Shown piece after piece: positions 1 to 8,767 of a stretch of DNA of 64,000 nucleotides. The DNA is from Streptosporangium brasiliense (GTDB taxonomy: Bacteria; Actinomycetota; Actinomycetes; Streptosporangiales; Streptosporangiaceae): positions 3,658,001 through 3,722,000 of the forward strand of contig NZ_JAUSRB010000002.1 in assembly GCF_030811595.1 (NCBI RefSeq), read 5' to 3'. The notes under the pieces were generated by a model. The model was given only the letters and a program-made list of their open reading frames with translations, ran no database searches and had not been told where the DNA came from. Numbering within the stretch: position 1 is the stretch's first letter; each line of letters opens with the position of its first letter. Both the position numbers and the translations under genes were made by a program.

Positions 1-99
1 AACGTGGTGGCCGCCGCCGCCATCGCCTGCCACGGCCTGATGCGCGGCGGTCCGGCCGGCCCGCCCCACGGAGCTCCAGGTGCGCCGGTTCCGGCGTGA
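1..99 (+). CDS. 3' end of an unidentified gene (partial)
   Basis: Frame 1 is open from the window edge to a TGA at 97-99, giving 32 residues that begin NVVAAAAIACHGLMRGG and end in a Pro/Ala/Gly-rich tail. The first half has an alternating Val/Ala pattern typical of a buried helix, and the end looks like a disordered terminus. The gene ends 46 bases before the next start on the same strand. No family can be named from so little sequence, and the frame could be open by chance in GC-rich DNA. Confidence 0.35.
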   Translation, partial: NVVAAAAIACHGLMRGGPAGPPHGAPGAPVPA

Positions 100-145
100 C
101 GCCAGACTTCACACCCCGCTGATCCCGGTCAAGGAGGACCCCGCT

Positions 146-676
146 GTGTCCCGCGTAACGTTGCGTCCCGTGATCGAGAAGGACCTGACGATCTTCGAAG
201 AGGAGTTCTACAGCCCGGAGGGCACGGGACCCTACCAGTGGTTCGGCCACCGCACCCCGGGCAGGGAGCGGCGCGCGTTCGCCGAGACGGGCCTGCTGAG
301 CGATGACCAGGGCACGCTGACCGTCTGCTCCGGCGAGGAGGTGGCCGGGCGCGTCGAGTGGTTCAAGGCGTCCTGGGGGCGGCCGCTCACCTCGTGGTGC
401 TGGGAGATCGCCATCGGCCTGCGGCCGAGCTTCCAGGGACGCGGCATCGGGACCGAGGCGCAGCGGCAGCTCGCCGCCTACCTGTTCGAGCACACCCGCG
501 CCCACCGGATCCAGGCCTTCACCGACCTCCGGAACCTGGGCGAGCAGCGCGCGCTGGAGAAGGCCGGGTTCCAGCGGGAGGGCGTCATCCGCGAGGCGCA
601 GTGGCGCGGCGGGCGCTGGAACGACCAGGTCCTCTACTCGCTCCTGCGCCCCGGTGCCGGCCGTACCGAGCCGTAG
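146..676 (+). CDS. GNAT family N-acetyltransferase (RimJ/RimL-like)
   Basis: A 176-aa acetyl-CoA-dependent acetyltransferase; the acceptor is unknown. The start is the GTG at 146, which has a strong ribosome site AAGGAGG at 131-137; the frame is open further upstream but without a start signal. The core is visible: the strand WCWEIAIGLRPSFQGRGIGT carries the Q/RxxGxG acetyl-CoA loop (QGRGIG), followed by the family's typical ALEKAGFQREGVIRE segment. Length and motif order match RimJ/RimL-type GNATs, which modify protein N-termini or small molecules. It stands alone between a partial gene and an AlkZ-like gene, so context does not suggest a substrate. Confidence 0.88.
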   Translation: MSRVTLRPVIEKDLTIFEEEFYSPEGTGPYQWFGHRTPGRERRAFAETGLLSDDQGTLTVCSGEEVAGRVEWFKASWGRPLTSWCWEIAIGLRPSFQGRGIGTEAQRQLAAYLFEHTRAHRIQAFTDLRNLGEQRALEKAGFQREGVIREAQWRGGRWNDQVLYSLLRPGAGRTEP

Positions 677-772
677 CCAGGGTGCCGCCGGGGCGTCCGT
701 GCCGGTGGGGATCCGCCCTCCAGTCGCGCGTACCTGCCATCAGGTGTCAGGTACGGCTGCCAGCATGAGCGC

Positions 773-1864
773 ATGGAGATCCTCACGACCCGGCGCCTCA
801 ACCGCGCGACGCTGGCCCGCCAGATGCTGCTCCAGCGGGAGAGAGTCGACGTCGTCACGGCGGTGGAACGGCTCGGCGGCATGCAGGCGCAGGAGGCCAG
901 GCATCCCTTCACCGGCCTGTGGACGCGGGTGGAGGGATTCCACCGGGAGGACCTGCACCGGGCCCTGCACGAGCGCCGCGTCGTGCGGGCCACGATGATG
1001 CGCGCCACGCTGCACCTGGTGAGCGCGGCCGACTACGCGGCGTTCCGGCCGACGCTGCGGCCGGCGCTCGCCGCCGCGGTGACCGGCCGCGGCGAGCTGT
1101 TCGCCGGGCTGGACCTCGACAGGCTGATCCCCGTCGCCCACGCGCTCCTCCGGGAGCGGCCCCGTGACTTCACCACGCTGCGCGCCCTGCTCCAGGAGGA
1201 GTTCCCCGAGGCCGACGAGCGTGGGCTCGGCTACGCCGTACGGACCCAGCTGCCGATTGTCATGGTCCCCACCGAGGACCGCTGGGGGTTCCCGCCGGTG
1301 GCGGACTTCACGCCGGCGGACGTGTGGCTGGGCCCGGAGCCGGCGGGCCGGCCGGTCGAGGAGCTGGTGCTGCGCTATCTGGCGGCCTTCGGCCCTGCCA
1401 CCGCCGCCGACGCGCAGACCTGGTCCGGGGTCAAGGGGCTGCGCGCCGTGCTGGACGGCCTGCGCCCGCGGCTGCGCGTCTTCCGCGACGAGCGGGGCCG
1501 CGAGCTGTTCGACCTTCCCGACGCCCCGCGCCCGGACGAGGACGTCCCGGCGCCCGCGCGGTTCCTGCCGGACTTCGACAACCTGGTGCTCGCCCACGCC
1601 GACCGCACCCGGCTGATGGCCGAGGAGCACCGCGGGCGCGTCACGACCAGGAACCTCCGCGTGCGGGCCACCTTCCTCTGGGACGGCTCGGTGCGCGGCA
1701 CCTGGCAGGTGGAGCGCAGACGCGGGGCAGCCGTCCTGCGGATGACCCCCTTCGAGCCCCTGTCCGGGACCGCGGTCTCCGAGCTGACCCAGGAGGGCGA
1801 GGCCCTGCTGGGCTCGGTGGAACCGGACGCCGCGACCCTGGAGGTCCGCTTCGAGGACACCTGA
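773..1864 (+). CDS. AlkZ-like winged-helix DNA-binding protein (HTH_42, DUF1006)
   Basis: A 363-aa protein of the winged-helix superfamily that includes the AlkZ and YcaQ DNA glycosylases. Diagnostic features are the N-terminal TRRLNRATLARQ segment and MQAQEARHPFTGLW at residues 37-50. The latter contains a QxQ pair (Gln38 and Gln40) in the position of the glycosylase catalytic motif of AlkZ. The C-terminal third, with RFLPDFDNLVLAHADR and a beta-rich end, also matches the family. In AlkZ the activity unhooks interstrand crosslinks or alkylated bases. Many actinomycete paralogues have unknown activity, so a DNA-repair role is inference. It is monocistronic, with an ATG start 96 bases after the GNAT gene. 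Confidence 0.85.
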   Translation: MEILTTRRLNRATLARQMLLQRERVDVVTAVERLGGMQAQEARHPFTGLWTRVEGFHREDLHRALHERRVVRATMMRATLHLVSAADYAAFRPTLRPALAAAVTGRGELFAGLDLDRLIPVAHALLRERPRDFTTLRALLQEEFPEADERGLGYAVRTQLPIVMVPTEDRWGFPPVADFTPADVWLGPEPAGRPVEELVLRYLAAFGPATAADAQTWSGVKGLRAVLDGLRPRLRVFRDERGRELFDLPDAPRPDEDVPAPARFLPDFDNLVLAHADRTRLMAEEHRGRVTTRNLRVRATFLWDGSVRGTWQVERRRGAAVLRMTPFEPLSGTAVSELTQEGEALLGSVEPDAATLEVRFEDT

Positions 1865-1897
1865 CGGCCCGGGCGCACCCTGAACCGCGGCGGCCCG

Positions 1898-2827
1898 CTA
1901 GACGTCTTCGCGGCTGTCGCCCTCGCCCGCCATCTGGTCATCGGCCCACTTCAGCAACCGGCCGGCGGTCCGGAAGCGCCGCTCGGCGCTGGAGTCGCCG
2001 AGAACGACGCCGATCATCCGGCGGCCGTCGCGGTCGACCGCGAACGACAGGCAGTAGCCGGCCGCCCGGGTGTAGCCGGTCTTGACGCCCAGGGCGCCGG
2101 GCTCCTTGCCGAGCAGCTTGTTGGTGTTGGTCCAGACGTGGGCCCGGTGCACCTTCGACTTGCGCACGACGTAGCGCCTGGTGGCGGCGATGGTCCGCAG
2201 CACCGGATCGGCGAGCGCGGCCTCGGCCAGCCGGGCCTGGTCCTGGGCGGTGGAGTAACCGGGACTCGGCTCGGGCAGCCCGTCGGAGTTGCCGTAACGG
2301 GTGCCGGACAGGCCCAGGGAGCGGGCGGCCGCGTTCATCTTGGCCACGAACCTGCGCTCGCCCGGCCCGTAGACGCGCGCCAGCGCGTGGGTGGCGTCCG
2401 CCCCGGAGGGGAGCATCGCCCCGTAGAGCAGCTCCCTGACGGTCAGGCGCTCACCGGCGCGCAGCGCCGCGGAGGTGGCGTCGTTGGTCGCCGCGTGCCG
2501 CACGTCTCCCGCGTTGACGGTGACCGTGTCGTTCAGCCCGGCCTCGCGCAGCACGACGTAGGCCGTCATGATCTTCGTCAGGCTGGCCACCGGCATCCGC
2601 CTGGCCGCCTGTTTGCTGAAGTGGACCGTTCCGGTGCCGGTGTCGACCAGGTAGGCGGCCCGCGCCGAGACCGTCGGGGCGGCCCGGTGGGCGGTGGCCG
2701 GCCGGGCCGACCGCTGAACGGTCTGGCCGGCGTGGGCGGGTGTGACGGGCGTGAGGAGCCCGGTGGCGGCAGCGGCCACTGTGGCGCAGACGATGAGGCG
2801 TATTCCCCCGGTTTGCATGGGAGACAT
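1898..2827 (-). CDS. secreted D-alanyl-D-alanine carboxypeptidase (peptidase S11)
   Basis: A 309-aa exported penicillin-binding protein that trims the terminal D-Ala of peptidoglycan stem peptides outside the membrane. The chosen ATG (2825-2827) puts a signal peptide directly at the N-terminus (hydrophobic residues 9-28, then TPAHA). A second in-frame ATG three codons later is possible. Neither has a clear ribosome site. The catalytic motifs are SLTK (residues 82-85), SGA (141-143, in the SxN position, a substitution seen in actinobacterial S11 enzymes) and the KTG box in GVKTGYT. Its stop lies 33 bases from the end of the AlkZ-like gene, so the two converge. The remaining 2828-3049 contains no gene. 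Confidence 0.92.
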   Translation of the reverse strand: MSPMQTGGIRLIVCATVAAAATGLLTPVTPAHAGQTVQRSARPATAHRAAPTVSARAAYLVDTGTGTVHFSKQAARRMPVASLTKIMTAYVVLREAGLNDTVTVNAGDVRHAATNDATSAALRAGERLTVRELLYGAMLPSGADATHALARVYGPGERRFVAKMNAAARSLGLSGTRYGNSDGLPEPSPGYSTAQDQARLAEAALADPVLRTIAATRRYVVRKSKVHRAHVWTNTNKLLGKEPGALGVKTGYTRAAGYCLSFAVDRDGRRMIGVVLGDSSAERRFRTAGRLLKWADDQMAGEGDSREDV

Positions 2828-3049
2828 GGTGACAGAGCCGACCGTCAATATGCGGATCCCGGGAGTCCTGCTATCGAAACGTTGACATGTGCGCCTGCCG
2901 GGCAGGCCGGACGGCGCGCTCTCCCGCATGGCCGTGCTGGCCGGGCAGGCCGGGCGGCGCCGGTGGCCCACCCGGTCATGGCCGCCGGATCGGCGGGACG
3001 GCGCGGCCGGTCCGCGCGACCGCCGGGCACACCGGGTGATCCCGGTGGT

Positions 3050-3592
3050 TCACCCGACGGGCAGGCTGTCCTCCGCGCGCCGGGCCGCCCTGCGGCGGCG
3101 ACGACGGCGGACGAGGGCGGCGGCCACGATGATCACCACCACGGCGGCGGCGCCCGCCAGGAGTGGCGACTCGGCGGCCAGTCTCAGCCAGCCCCAGATC
3201 ACCGAGTAGAGGCCGAAGGACGTCACCGGGACCCAGGTCAGGCAGCCGAGCGCGCTGGCCACGGCGTACCAGGGGTAGGAGATCCGCAGCACCCCGGCCA
3301 CCCAGGGCAGCGTGTGCCGCAGGCCGGGCACCCAGAAACAGCCGTAGACGGCGAGCGCGCCCCACTTCCGGACGGCGTTCTCCACCTTGAGGATGTTCGC
3401 CTCGCCGACCTTCCGGCCCAGGCGGGAGGCGTAGATCCTGGGGCCGAGCTTGTAGCCGACCCAGTAGTAGACCTGGAACACGCCGAACAGGGCGATCCCG
3501 CCCAACAGGACCCAGAGCCACAGCGGCATGTTCAGGACGGAGGCGGACGTGGGGTCAGGGATGCCCGTCACAGGCGATCGCATCTGGAACAT
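3050..3592 (-). CDS. DedA/VTT-domain membrane protein
   Basis: A 180-aa integral membrane protein of the DedA (SNARE-associated/VTT) superfamily, linked to phospholipid recycling and envelope homeostasis. An N-terminal hydrophobic segment (MPLWLWVLLGGIALFGVFQ) is followed by a YWVGYKLGPR loop. The family-type FWVPGLRHTLPWVAGVLRIS segment has the conserved Arg and Pro-x-x-x-Gly. A C-terminal helix precedes a very basic tail of consecutive arginines. Several GTG codons precede the ATG at 3592; GGAG lies 8 bases upstream of that ATG, so it is preferred. The iron-box-like site at 3627-3645 lies 35 bases upstream. At 180 aa it is slightly shorter than typical DedA proteins. Confidence 0.8.
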   Translation of the reverse strand: MFQMRSPVTGIPDPTSASVLNMPLWLWVLLGGIALFGVFQVYYWVGYKLGPRIYASRLGRKVGEANILKVENAVRKWGALAVYGCFWVPGLRHTLPWVAGVLRISYPWYAVASALGCLTWVPVTSFGLYSVIWGWLRLAAESPLLAGAAAVVVIIVAAALVRRRRRRRAARRAEDSLPVG

Positions 3593-3626
3593 CACCACCA
3601 CTCCGCTCGGGCTGCCGCATTTGATA

Positions 3627-3645
3627 TTAGGACAGGCTTACCTGA
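3627..3645. promoter_or_regulatory. IdeR/DmdR-type iron box (candidate)
   Basis: TTAGGACAGGCTTACCTGA matches the 19-bp actinobacterial iron-box consensus (TTAGGTTAGGCTAACCTAA) at 15 of 19 positions by eye, including TTAGG, AGGCT and ACCT. It lies between the divergent DedA-type gene (start 3592) and the secreted-protein gene (start 3736) and could control either. Binding by an IdeR/DmdR repressor is inference. Confidence 0.6.
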
Positions 3646-3735
3646 GCCGGTAACGCGGATCCCCTGCAAGCGGACGTCAAGCGGAGATCAACCATCGCGG
3701 CATACACCTGTAGTGACGAGAGAAAGGTGTCTGTC

Positions 3736-4257
3736 ATGAGTCCGGGTAGCAGTGTGGCGCCGGTGGTGGCGAGCGGGACCGCGAGCGTCGTGAAGCTGCT
3801 GGTGGCCACGTTGGCCTTCGCCGGAGCCTACGCGGGAGTGGAGGCGGCCGACAACGCCTCCGCCCAGGTCCAGGCGGGCGCGGCGGCGCCGGCGCGGGCG
3901 GTGACCCTGTCCTCGGAGGCGGTGCCGGCCGTCACGGTCGCGGAGCCGGCCGCCGGCACGATCGCTGTCAGCGCGCTCGCCGCGCCCCGGTCGTGCGACC
4001 GGCCGTATCTGATCCAGAGCGTGATCGACAACCCCCGCCCCGGCGGCTCCGTCTCCTACAGCTGGCGCCTGCGGCGCTGGAGCGCGGGCACCCGGAGCTG
4101 GCAGACCTACCTCGCCGCGAACTCCGGCTTCGCCGGCCGGAGCCGGACCGCCGAGTGGCGGCCCAGCATCGTCGACAACCCCGGTTGGTACCGCGCCGAG
4201 CTGTCGGTCTCCGGCCGCACCCGGCTGCTCGGCGAGAAGTTTCTCGTCAGCTGCTGA
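3736..4257 (+). CDS. secreted protein of unknown function
   Basis: A 173-aa exported protein. The ATG at 3736 has a GAGAAAGG ribosome site 8 bases upstream. Residues 15-40 form a hydrophobic signal segment followed by an Ala/Val-rich linker. The C-terminal ~95 residues form a compact domain with many aromatics (SVSYSWRLRRWSAG, SWQTYLAANSGFAG, NPGWYRAELSVSG) bounded by two cysteines, one at RSCDRPYL and one at the last residue. An Ig-like or beta-sandwich fold closed by one disulfide is plausible, but no family was recognised. The last 11 bases overlap the end of the convergent AfsR-like gene. It may share the iron-box region with the DedA gene. Confidence 0.75.
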   Translation: MSPGSSVAPVVASGTASVVKLLVATLAFAGAYAGVEAADNASAQVQAGAAAPARAVTLSSEAVPAVTVAEPAAGTIAVSALAAPRSCDRPYLIQSVIDNPRPGGSVSYSWRLRRWSAGTRSWQTYLAANSGFAGRSRTAEWRPSIVDNPGWYRAELSVSGRTRLLGEKFLVSC

Positions 4258-7200
4258 GTGAGCGCTGCGCCGCCTCGACCCACCGGGGCACGCCGACCCG
4301 CTGGGCCACCGCGAGGGCCTGGTCGTAGTGGGATCTCACCGCGTCGGTGAAGCCCAGCCGCAGGGCCAGGTCACCGAGGGTCAGGGCGACCGGCCACAGC
4401 GCCACCACGCCGGTGCCGGCCCCCGCGATCCGCTCGGCGAACGGCTTCAGCGTGTCATATGCCTCGACCATCCGCTCCCGGTCGTCCAGCAGCATGCCCG
4501 CCAGGGCCCGCCAGATCATCGCCAGCTCGTAGAGGAAGTCGGGACGGACCGGGGTCTTGACCGCGATGACCGCCCGCGCGTCGCGCATGTGCCCGGCCGA
4601 GGCCAGGGCCACCGCGTAGGCGTCGAGGGTCCACTTGGCCCCGCGCTGGTGGGCCTCCGCCAGGGGCTCCACCATTTCGGCGGCCCGGCCGTTGACCAGG
4701 TGCAGGCAGAAGGCGGTGATCAGCGGCAGGTCCTGGCGGCCCTCCAGCATGCCAGCCCTGGCCGTCAGCCGGGCGGCGTCGCGGTAGGCGCGCTCCGCGC
4801 CGGCGAAGTCACCGGCGATCATCAGGCGCTGCCCGGCGTACCAGGCGCCGACGGCCGCCGGCGCGGGCAGGCCGTACTGCCTGGCCAGCCGCTCGGCGGC
4901 GGCCACGTGCGCGTCGGCGTCGGCGAACGCCCCGGAGGCGGCCGCGCACTCCATCAGCACGAGATGGGCCAGGGCCTGGACCGAGACCTGGCCGGTCGTC
5001 TTGCCCACCTCCAGCAGCTCCCGGCCGATGACCTCGCGCTCACCGACCGGGGTGATGCCGTAGGACTGGCGCAGCCGGCCGCTCAGCGCGGTCGCCAGCA
5101 GGGCGGGGTCGCCGCTCCGCCGGGCCAGCTCCTCGGCCTCCAGCGACGCCTGCTCGCCCCGGCGGGTGGCCGAGCCCTCCAGCTCCAGGGCGAGCGTGGC
5201 CAGCAGGCTCGCCCGCAGTGACTGCTCGGCGGCCGGCAGCTCGACCAGCGCCTGCTCGGCGACGTCGACGATCTCCCAGGCGGTGCGGGTGAAGTCGCGC
5301 GCCATGCCCTTGTGCGGCACGGCCAGGGAGGCCGCCACCCGGGCCGTGAGCTCCAGATTGCCCAGCGGCAGAGCCGCGTCCATCGCCTCGCGCCGCCGCC
5401 TGCGGGCCGCGGCCATGTCGCCGCAGAGCGCCAGCGCCTTGATCAGGTTGAGCGTCAGCAGCAGGCGTTCTCTGGTGCTGTCGGGAGTGTGGGTGATGCC
5501 GGACCGGTCGAAGGCGGCGATCGCCTGCTCCCACAGCGAGGCCGCCTCCCGGTGGGCGAAACGGCGCTCGGCCTGCTCGGCCGCGAGCCCGGCGTAGTGC
5601 ACCGCCTTGATGGCCGTTTCGGCGGTGCCGGCCGCGTCGTAGTGGTGGGCGAGCGCGGCCACGTCGCCGGGGTTCCGGCGCTCGATCACCGCGGCCACCG
5701 AGGCGTGCAGCCGGGAGCGGCGCAGCCGGGAGGCGTCGGAGTAAAGGGTGTCGCGGACCAGGTCGTGGTCGAAGCGGAGCATGCCGGGGCCCGGCTCGGT
5801 GACCAGCCCGGCGAGCAGCGCCGCCTCCACCGCGTCGACCACCGCGTCCTCGTCGCCCGTCACGTCGACCAGCACGTCCACGTCGACGTCGCGGCCGATC
5901 ACCGCGGCCTGCAGCAGGATCTGCTGGGCCGCCGCGGGCAGCCGCGAGATCCGCCGCCGCAGCACGTCGCGGACGCCGGAGGGCACCCCGGAGAGCACCT
6001 CGGCGGCCGTCGCGCGGTCGCTCACGGCCTCGGCGTCGAGCAGGCGCACGGTCTCGCGGACGAAGAAGGGGTTGCCGCCGGTCCGCTCGACGATGCTGCT
6101 GACCGCGTCCTCGTCGACCTCGCGCACGCAGGTCGCCCGGACCAGCTCGGCCACCGCCTTGGGGTCCAGGCCCGTCAGGCCCACCCGGACCGGTCCGAGC
6201 CGGGCCAGCGCGGCCAGCACGTCGGCCTGCTGGTCGCTCAGCTCGCTGTCACGGCAGGTGACCACCAGCAGCACCCGGCTGGTGGCCAGCAGGCTCGGCA
6301 GCGCGCGCAGCAGCGCCAGGGTCTGGTCGTCGGCCCAGTGCAGATCCTCCAGCGTCAGCAGGATCGGGGTGTCCTTGGCGACGGCCGCCAGATAGCCGCC
6401 CACCGCCCGGTGCAGCCGGAAACCGCCGGAGACCTGGTCGTCGTCGGGCGCCGGGGCCGCGTCGTCCAGCAGCGGGGCCAGCAGCGGGGCGTATTCGCCG
6501 GGCCCGGCCGCGTTCACCAGGGTGCGCAGGATCTCCACCCAGGCCCAGCCGGGAGGGGTGGCGCTGCTGTCGGGGCAGGCTCCGGAGGAGGTGCCCCAGC
6601 CGTCGTCGGAGAGCCGTTTGGTGAGCTGGCGGACCAGCGTCGTCTTGCCCGCCCCCGCGTCGCCGCTGATCACCGCGACGGTGAAGCGGCCGGTCCGGGC
6701 CGCGGCGGTGGTCAGCCGGTTCAGCTCGGCGTCGCGGCCGACGAACGGCTCGGGCTCCAGCGGCGGCAGCTCCACCGGCGCCGCCGTGGGCCGGGGCGGC
6801 CAGGTGTCGGCCGGCACCTGGGGGCGCTGGCGGCCAGGCGGCGGGGCGGCGAGCTGCAGGCCGGGGTCCTGGGCCAGGATGTCGGACTCCAGCTTGCGCA
6901 GCGCCGGTCCCGGGTCGATGCCCAGCTCGTCGGCGAGGATCGTGCGGGCCCTGCGCAGCGCGGCCAGCGCGTCGCCCTGCCGTCCGCACCGGTAGAGGCC
7001 GAGGGCGAGCAGCCGCCAGCCCTCCTCGCGGAGCGGGTGCTCGGTGGTCAGCGCCTCCAGGTCGGGCACCGCCTCGGCGGGCATGCCCAGGCGCAGGCCG
7101 CTGTCGGCGTGCCGCTCACGGGCGACCAGGCGCAGCTCGGCCAGCCGGTTGACCTCGGCCTCGACCCACGGCTGGTCGGCGAAGTCGGAGTAAGGGGTGC

Positions 7201-7618
7201 CGCGCCACAGCCCCAGGGCCTTCTCCAGGCGGACCCGCGCCGAGGAGGGGTCGTCACCCTCCAGGTGCTCTCCGGCCGTGCGGACCAGCGCCTCGAAGCG
7301 GAGGGCGTCGACCTGGTCGGGGGCGACCCGCAGCGCGTAGCCGGAGGCGACCGTCACCAGCAGCCGGTTGGGTCCCCCGCGCGGACGGCCGGGCTCCAGG
7401 ACCCGGCGCAGACGGGAGATGTAGACCTGGAGGCCGGACTGCGCCCCCTTGGCGGCGTCGTCGTCCCACAGGTCGTAGAGGAGGGAGTCGACGGGCACGA
7501 CCTGCCCGCGTGCCACCAGCAATCGGGCGAGGACGGCACGCTGCCGCAGCCCGCCTAGGTCGAGCCCGTCATCGTCGGAATGCGCCTCGACCGGACCGAG
7601 AACCCGGAACGCCACCAT
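4247..7618 (-). CDS. AfsR/BTAD-family transcriptional regulator with AAA ATPase domain
   Basis: A 1123-aa SARP-type large regulator. Domains in order: OmpR-like winged-helix DNA-binding domain (about residues 1-95, starting MVAFRVLGPVEA), BTAD domain (about 100-245), Pro-rich linker, AAA_16 ATPase (about 290-500), and a long alpha-helical TPR-like region to the C-terminus. The P-loop is GDAGAGKT and a Walker B-like segment is ILLTLEDLHWADD. Such proteins bind repeats overlapping -35 elements and activate secondary-metabolite or stress genes in response to ATP and ligands. The ATG at 7618 is preferred; an in-frame GTG lies 12 bases upstream. It follows the flippase-like gene by 53 bases, so co-transcription is possible. 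No biosynthetic gene cluster is adjacent. Confidence 0.93.
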   Translation of the reverse strand: MVAFRVLGPVEAHSDDDGLDLGGLRQRAVLARLLVARGQVVPVDSLLYDLWDDDAAKGAQSGLQVYISRLRRVLEPGRPRGGPNRLLVTVASGYALRVAPDQVDALRFEALVRTAGEHLEGDDPSSARVRLEKALGLWRGTPYSDFADQPWVEAEVNRLAELRLVARERHADSGLRLGMPAEAVPDLEALTTEHPLREEGWRLLALGLYRCGRQGDALAALRRARTILADELGIDPGPALRKLESDILAQDPGLQLAAPPPGRQRPQVPADTWPPRPTAAPVELPPLEPEPFVGRDAELNRLTTAAARTGRFTVAVISGDAGAGKTTLVRQLTKRLSDDGWGTSSGACPDSSATPPGWAWVEILRTLVNAAGPGEYAPLLAPLLDDAAPAPDDDQVSGGFRLHRAVGGYLAAVAKDTPILLTLEDLHWADDQTLALLRALPSLLATSRVLLVVTCRDSELSDQQADVLAALARLGPVRVGLTGLDPKAVAELVRATCVREVDEDAVSSIVERTGGNPFFVRETVRLLDAEAVSDRATAAEVLSGVPSGVRDVLRRRISRLPAAAQQILLQAAVIGRDVDVDVLVDVTGDEDAVVDAVEAALLAGLVTEPGPGMLRFDHDLVRDTLYSDASRLRRSRLHASVAAVIERRNPGDVAALAHHYDAAGTAETAIKAVHYAGLAAEQAERRFAHREAASLWEQAIAAFDRSGITHTPDSTRERLLLTLNLIKALALCGDMAAARRRRREAMDAALPLGNLELTARVAASLAVPHKGMARDFTRTAWEIVDVAEQALVELPAAEQSLRASLLATLALELEGSATRRGEQASLEAEELARRSGDPALLATALSGRLRQSYGITPVGEREVIGRELLEVGKTTGQVSVQALAHLVLMECAAASGAFADADAHVAAAERLARQYGLPAPAAVGAWYAGQRLMIAGDFAGAERAYRDAARLTARAGMLEGRQDLPLITAFCLHLVNGRAAEMVEPLAEAHQRGAKWTLDAYAVALASAGHMRDARAVIAVKTPVRPDFLYELAMIWRALAGMLLDDRERMVEAYDTLKPFAERIAGAGTGVVALWPVALTLGDLALRLGFTDAVRSHYDQALAVAQRVGVPRWVEAAQRSLSS

Positions 7619-7671
7619 GTCAGCCGCCACGCTATGCGGGCCTTCGAATCGCGCACAAGGTATTTCCCAAT

Positions 7672-8733
7672 CTAGCGGCTGATCGGCTCCTTCGCGGGGG
7701 CCGGAGCGGCGTTCTCACGCCGGCGCAGAAGCGCCCACGCGCCGAGCGCCAGGCCGCCGAAGGGGATTTCGATAGTGTAGGTCCAGAAGCCGAAAAGCAG
7801 CGCAGCGGCCGTTGCGGAATCCAGCGGCGCCCCGAAGAAGACCAGCGCGCCGACGGTCCCGGCCTCCATGATCCCGGCCCCGCTCGGGGTCACCAGGGCG
7901 GTGGTCAGCACCCTGGACAGGGCGAACACGGCGATCGTCTGCGCCGCCCCCGGGTAGGCACCGGTGGCGTGCAGGCAGCAGACCAGGAGCAGCCACTGCA
8001 GCCCGAGGAAGAAGACCATCCCCAGGGTCAGCCCCGGCCAGCGGTGCCGTACGACCTCGGAGGTGTCGGCGCGCAGCTTCTCCAGCGCGTGGGAGAGGGT
8101 GTGCTCGGCGGGGCGGATGCCGCGGGGCAGCGGCCGCGCGGCGGCGTCGAGGGCGCGGCCGAGCGCGGCGGCGGCGCGGTCCCAGTAAAGCGCGGCGGCC
8201 ACCACGGCGACCAGGGCGAGGATGGACAGCGAGCCCACCCAGCCCGCTCTGGTCACGGCCGGGCTGAGCTGTTGCCCGCTGACCAGCAGGGCCACGATCC
8301 CCACCGCGGGCAGGACGAACCGGAACAGGGTGTTCCAGATGCCGCTGGAGAGCGTGGAGACCACGACGGCCCGCAGCGGGAACCCCCAGCCCTTGGTCAT
8401 GGCGATCGTCATGGCCACCCCGGCCGCGCCGCCGAAGGGGAGCAGGTTGCTCACCGCGCTGCCGGCCGCGTTCAGTGTCAGGGCCTGCGAATGGGACAGG
8501 CCCGGCAGGGAGGCGGTCAGCACGAACGTGTAGGCCATCAGGCTCGCCAGCCAGACGACGGCCATCAGGGCGACCATCTCCCAGCTCAACCGGGAGAACT
8601 GGGCGCCGATCTGCGTCCAGGAGACGTGCTTGCCGGTCAGCGCCTCCACGATCTGCGGCAGGAAGCGCACGAGCGTGGCGGCCAGCGCCAGAGATGCGAC
8701 CGAAAGTCCGATTTGGACCCACTTGTTCTTCAT
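7672..8733 (-). CDS. flippase-like membrane protein (LPG synthase TM / UPF0104)
   Basis: A 353-aa polytopic membrane protein related to the transmembrane domain of MprF and to the DUF92/UPF0104 flippase-like family. About eight hydrophobic segments are visible, from VQIGLSVASLALAATLVRFL near the N-terminus to FGFWTYTIEIPFGGLALGAW near the C-terminus. The family's loop NLLPFGGAAGVAMTIAM and the TPSGAGIMEAGTVGALVFFG segment are clear. It lacks the C-terminal aminoacyl-transferase domain of MprF, so lipid-linked transport or flipping is more likely than lysine transfer. It lies 34 bases downstream of the PIG-L deacetylase gene in the same direction, which suggests a shared role in glycan or glycolipid export. 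Confidence 0.85.
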   Translation of the reverse strand: MKNKWVQIGLSVASLALAATLVRFLPQIVEALTGKHVSWTQIGAQFSRLSWEMVALMAVVWLASLMAYTFVLTASLPGLSHSQALTLNAAGSAVSNLLPFGGAAGVAMTIAMTKGWGFPLRAVVVSTLSSGIWNTLFRFVLPAVGIVALLVSGQQLSPAVTRAGWVGSLSILALVAVVAAALYWDRAAAALGRALDAAARPLPRGIRPAEHTLSHALEKLRADTSEVVRHRWPGLTLGMVFFLGLQWLLLVCCLHATGAYPGAAQTIAVFALSRVLTTALVTPSGAGIMEAGTVGALVFFGAPLDSATAAALLFGFWTYTIEIPFGGLALGAWALLRRRENAAPAPAKEPISR

Positions 8734-8767
8734 GTAACCCCCCCAACCCAGTTTGCCGGTCCCCGGC

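Noticed and set aside
5312..7558. 748-aa plus-strand frame opposite the AfsR-like gene
   Set aside because: It is an antisense shadow of the intact AfsR/BTAD gene and has compositional Gly/Arg/Gln-rich sequence with no domain.
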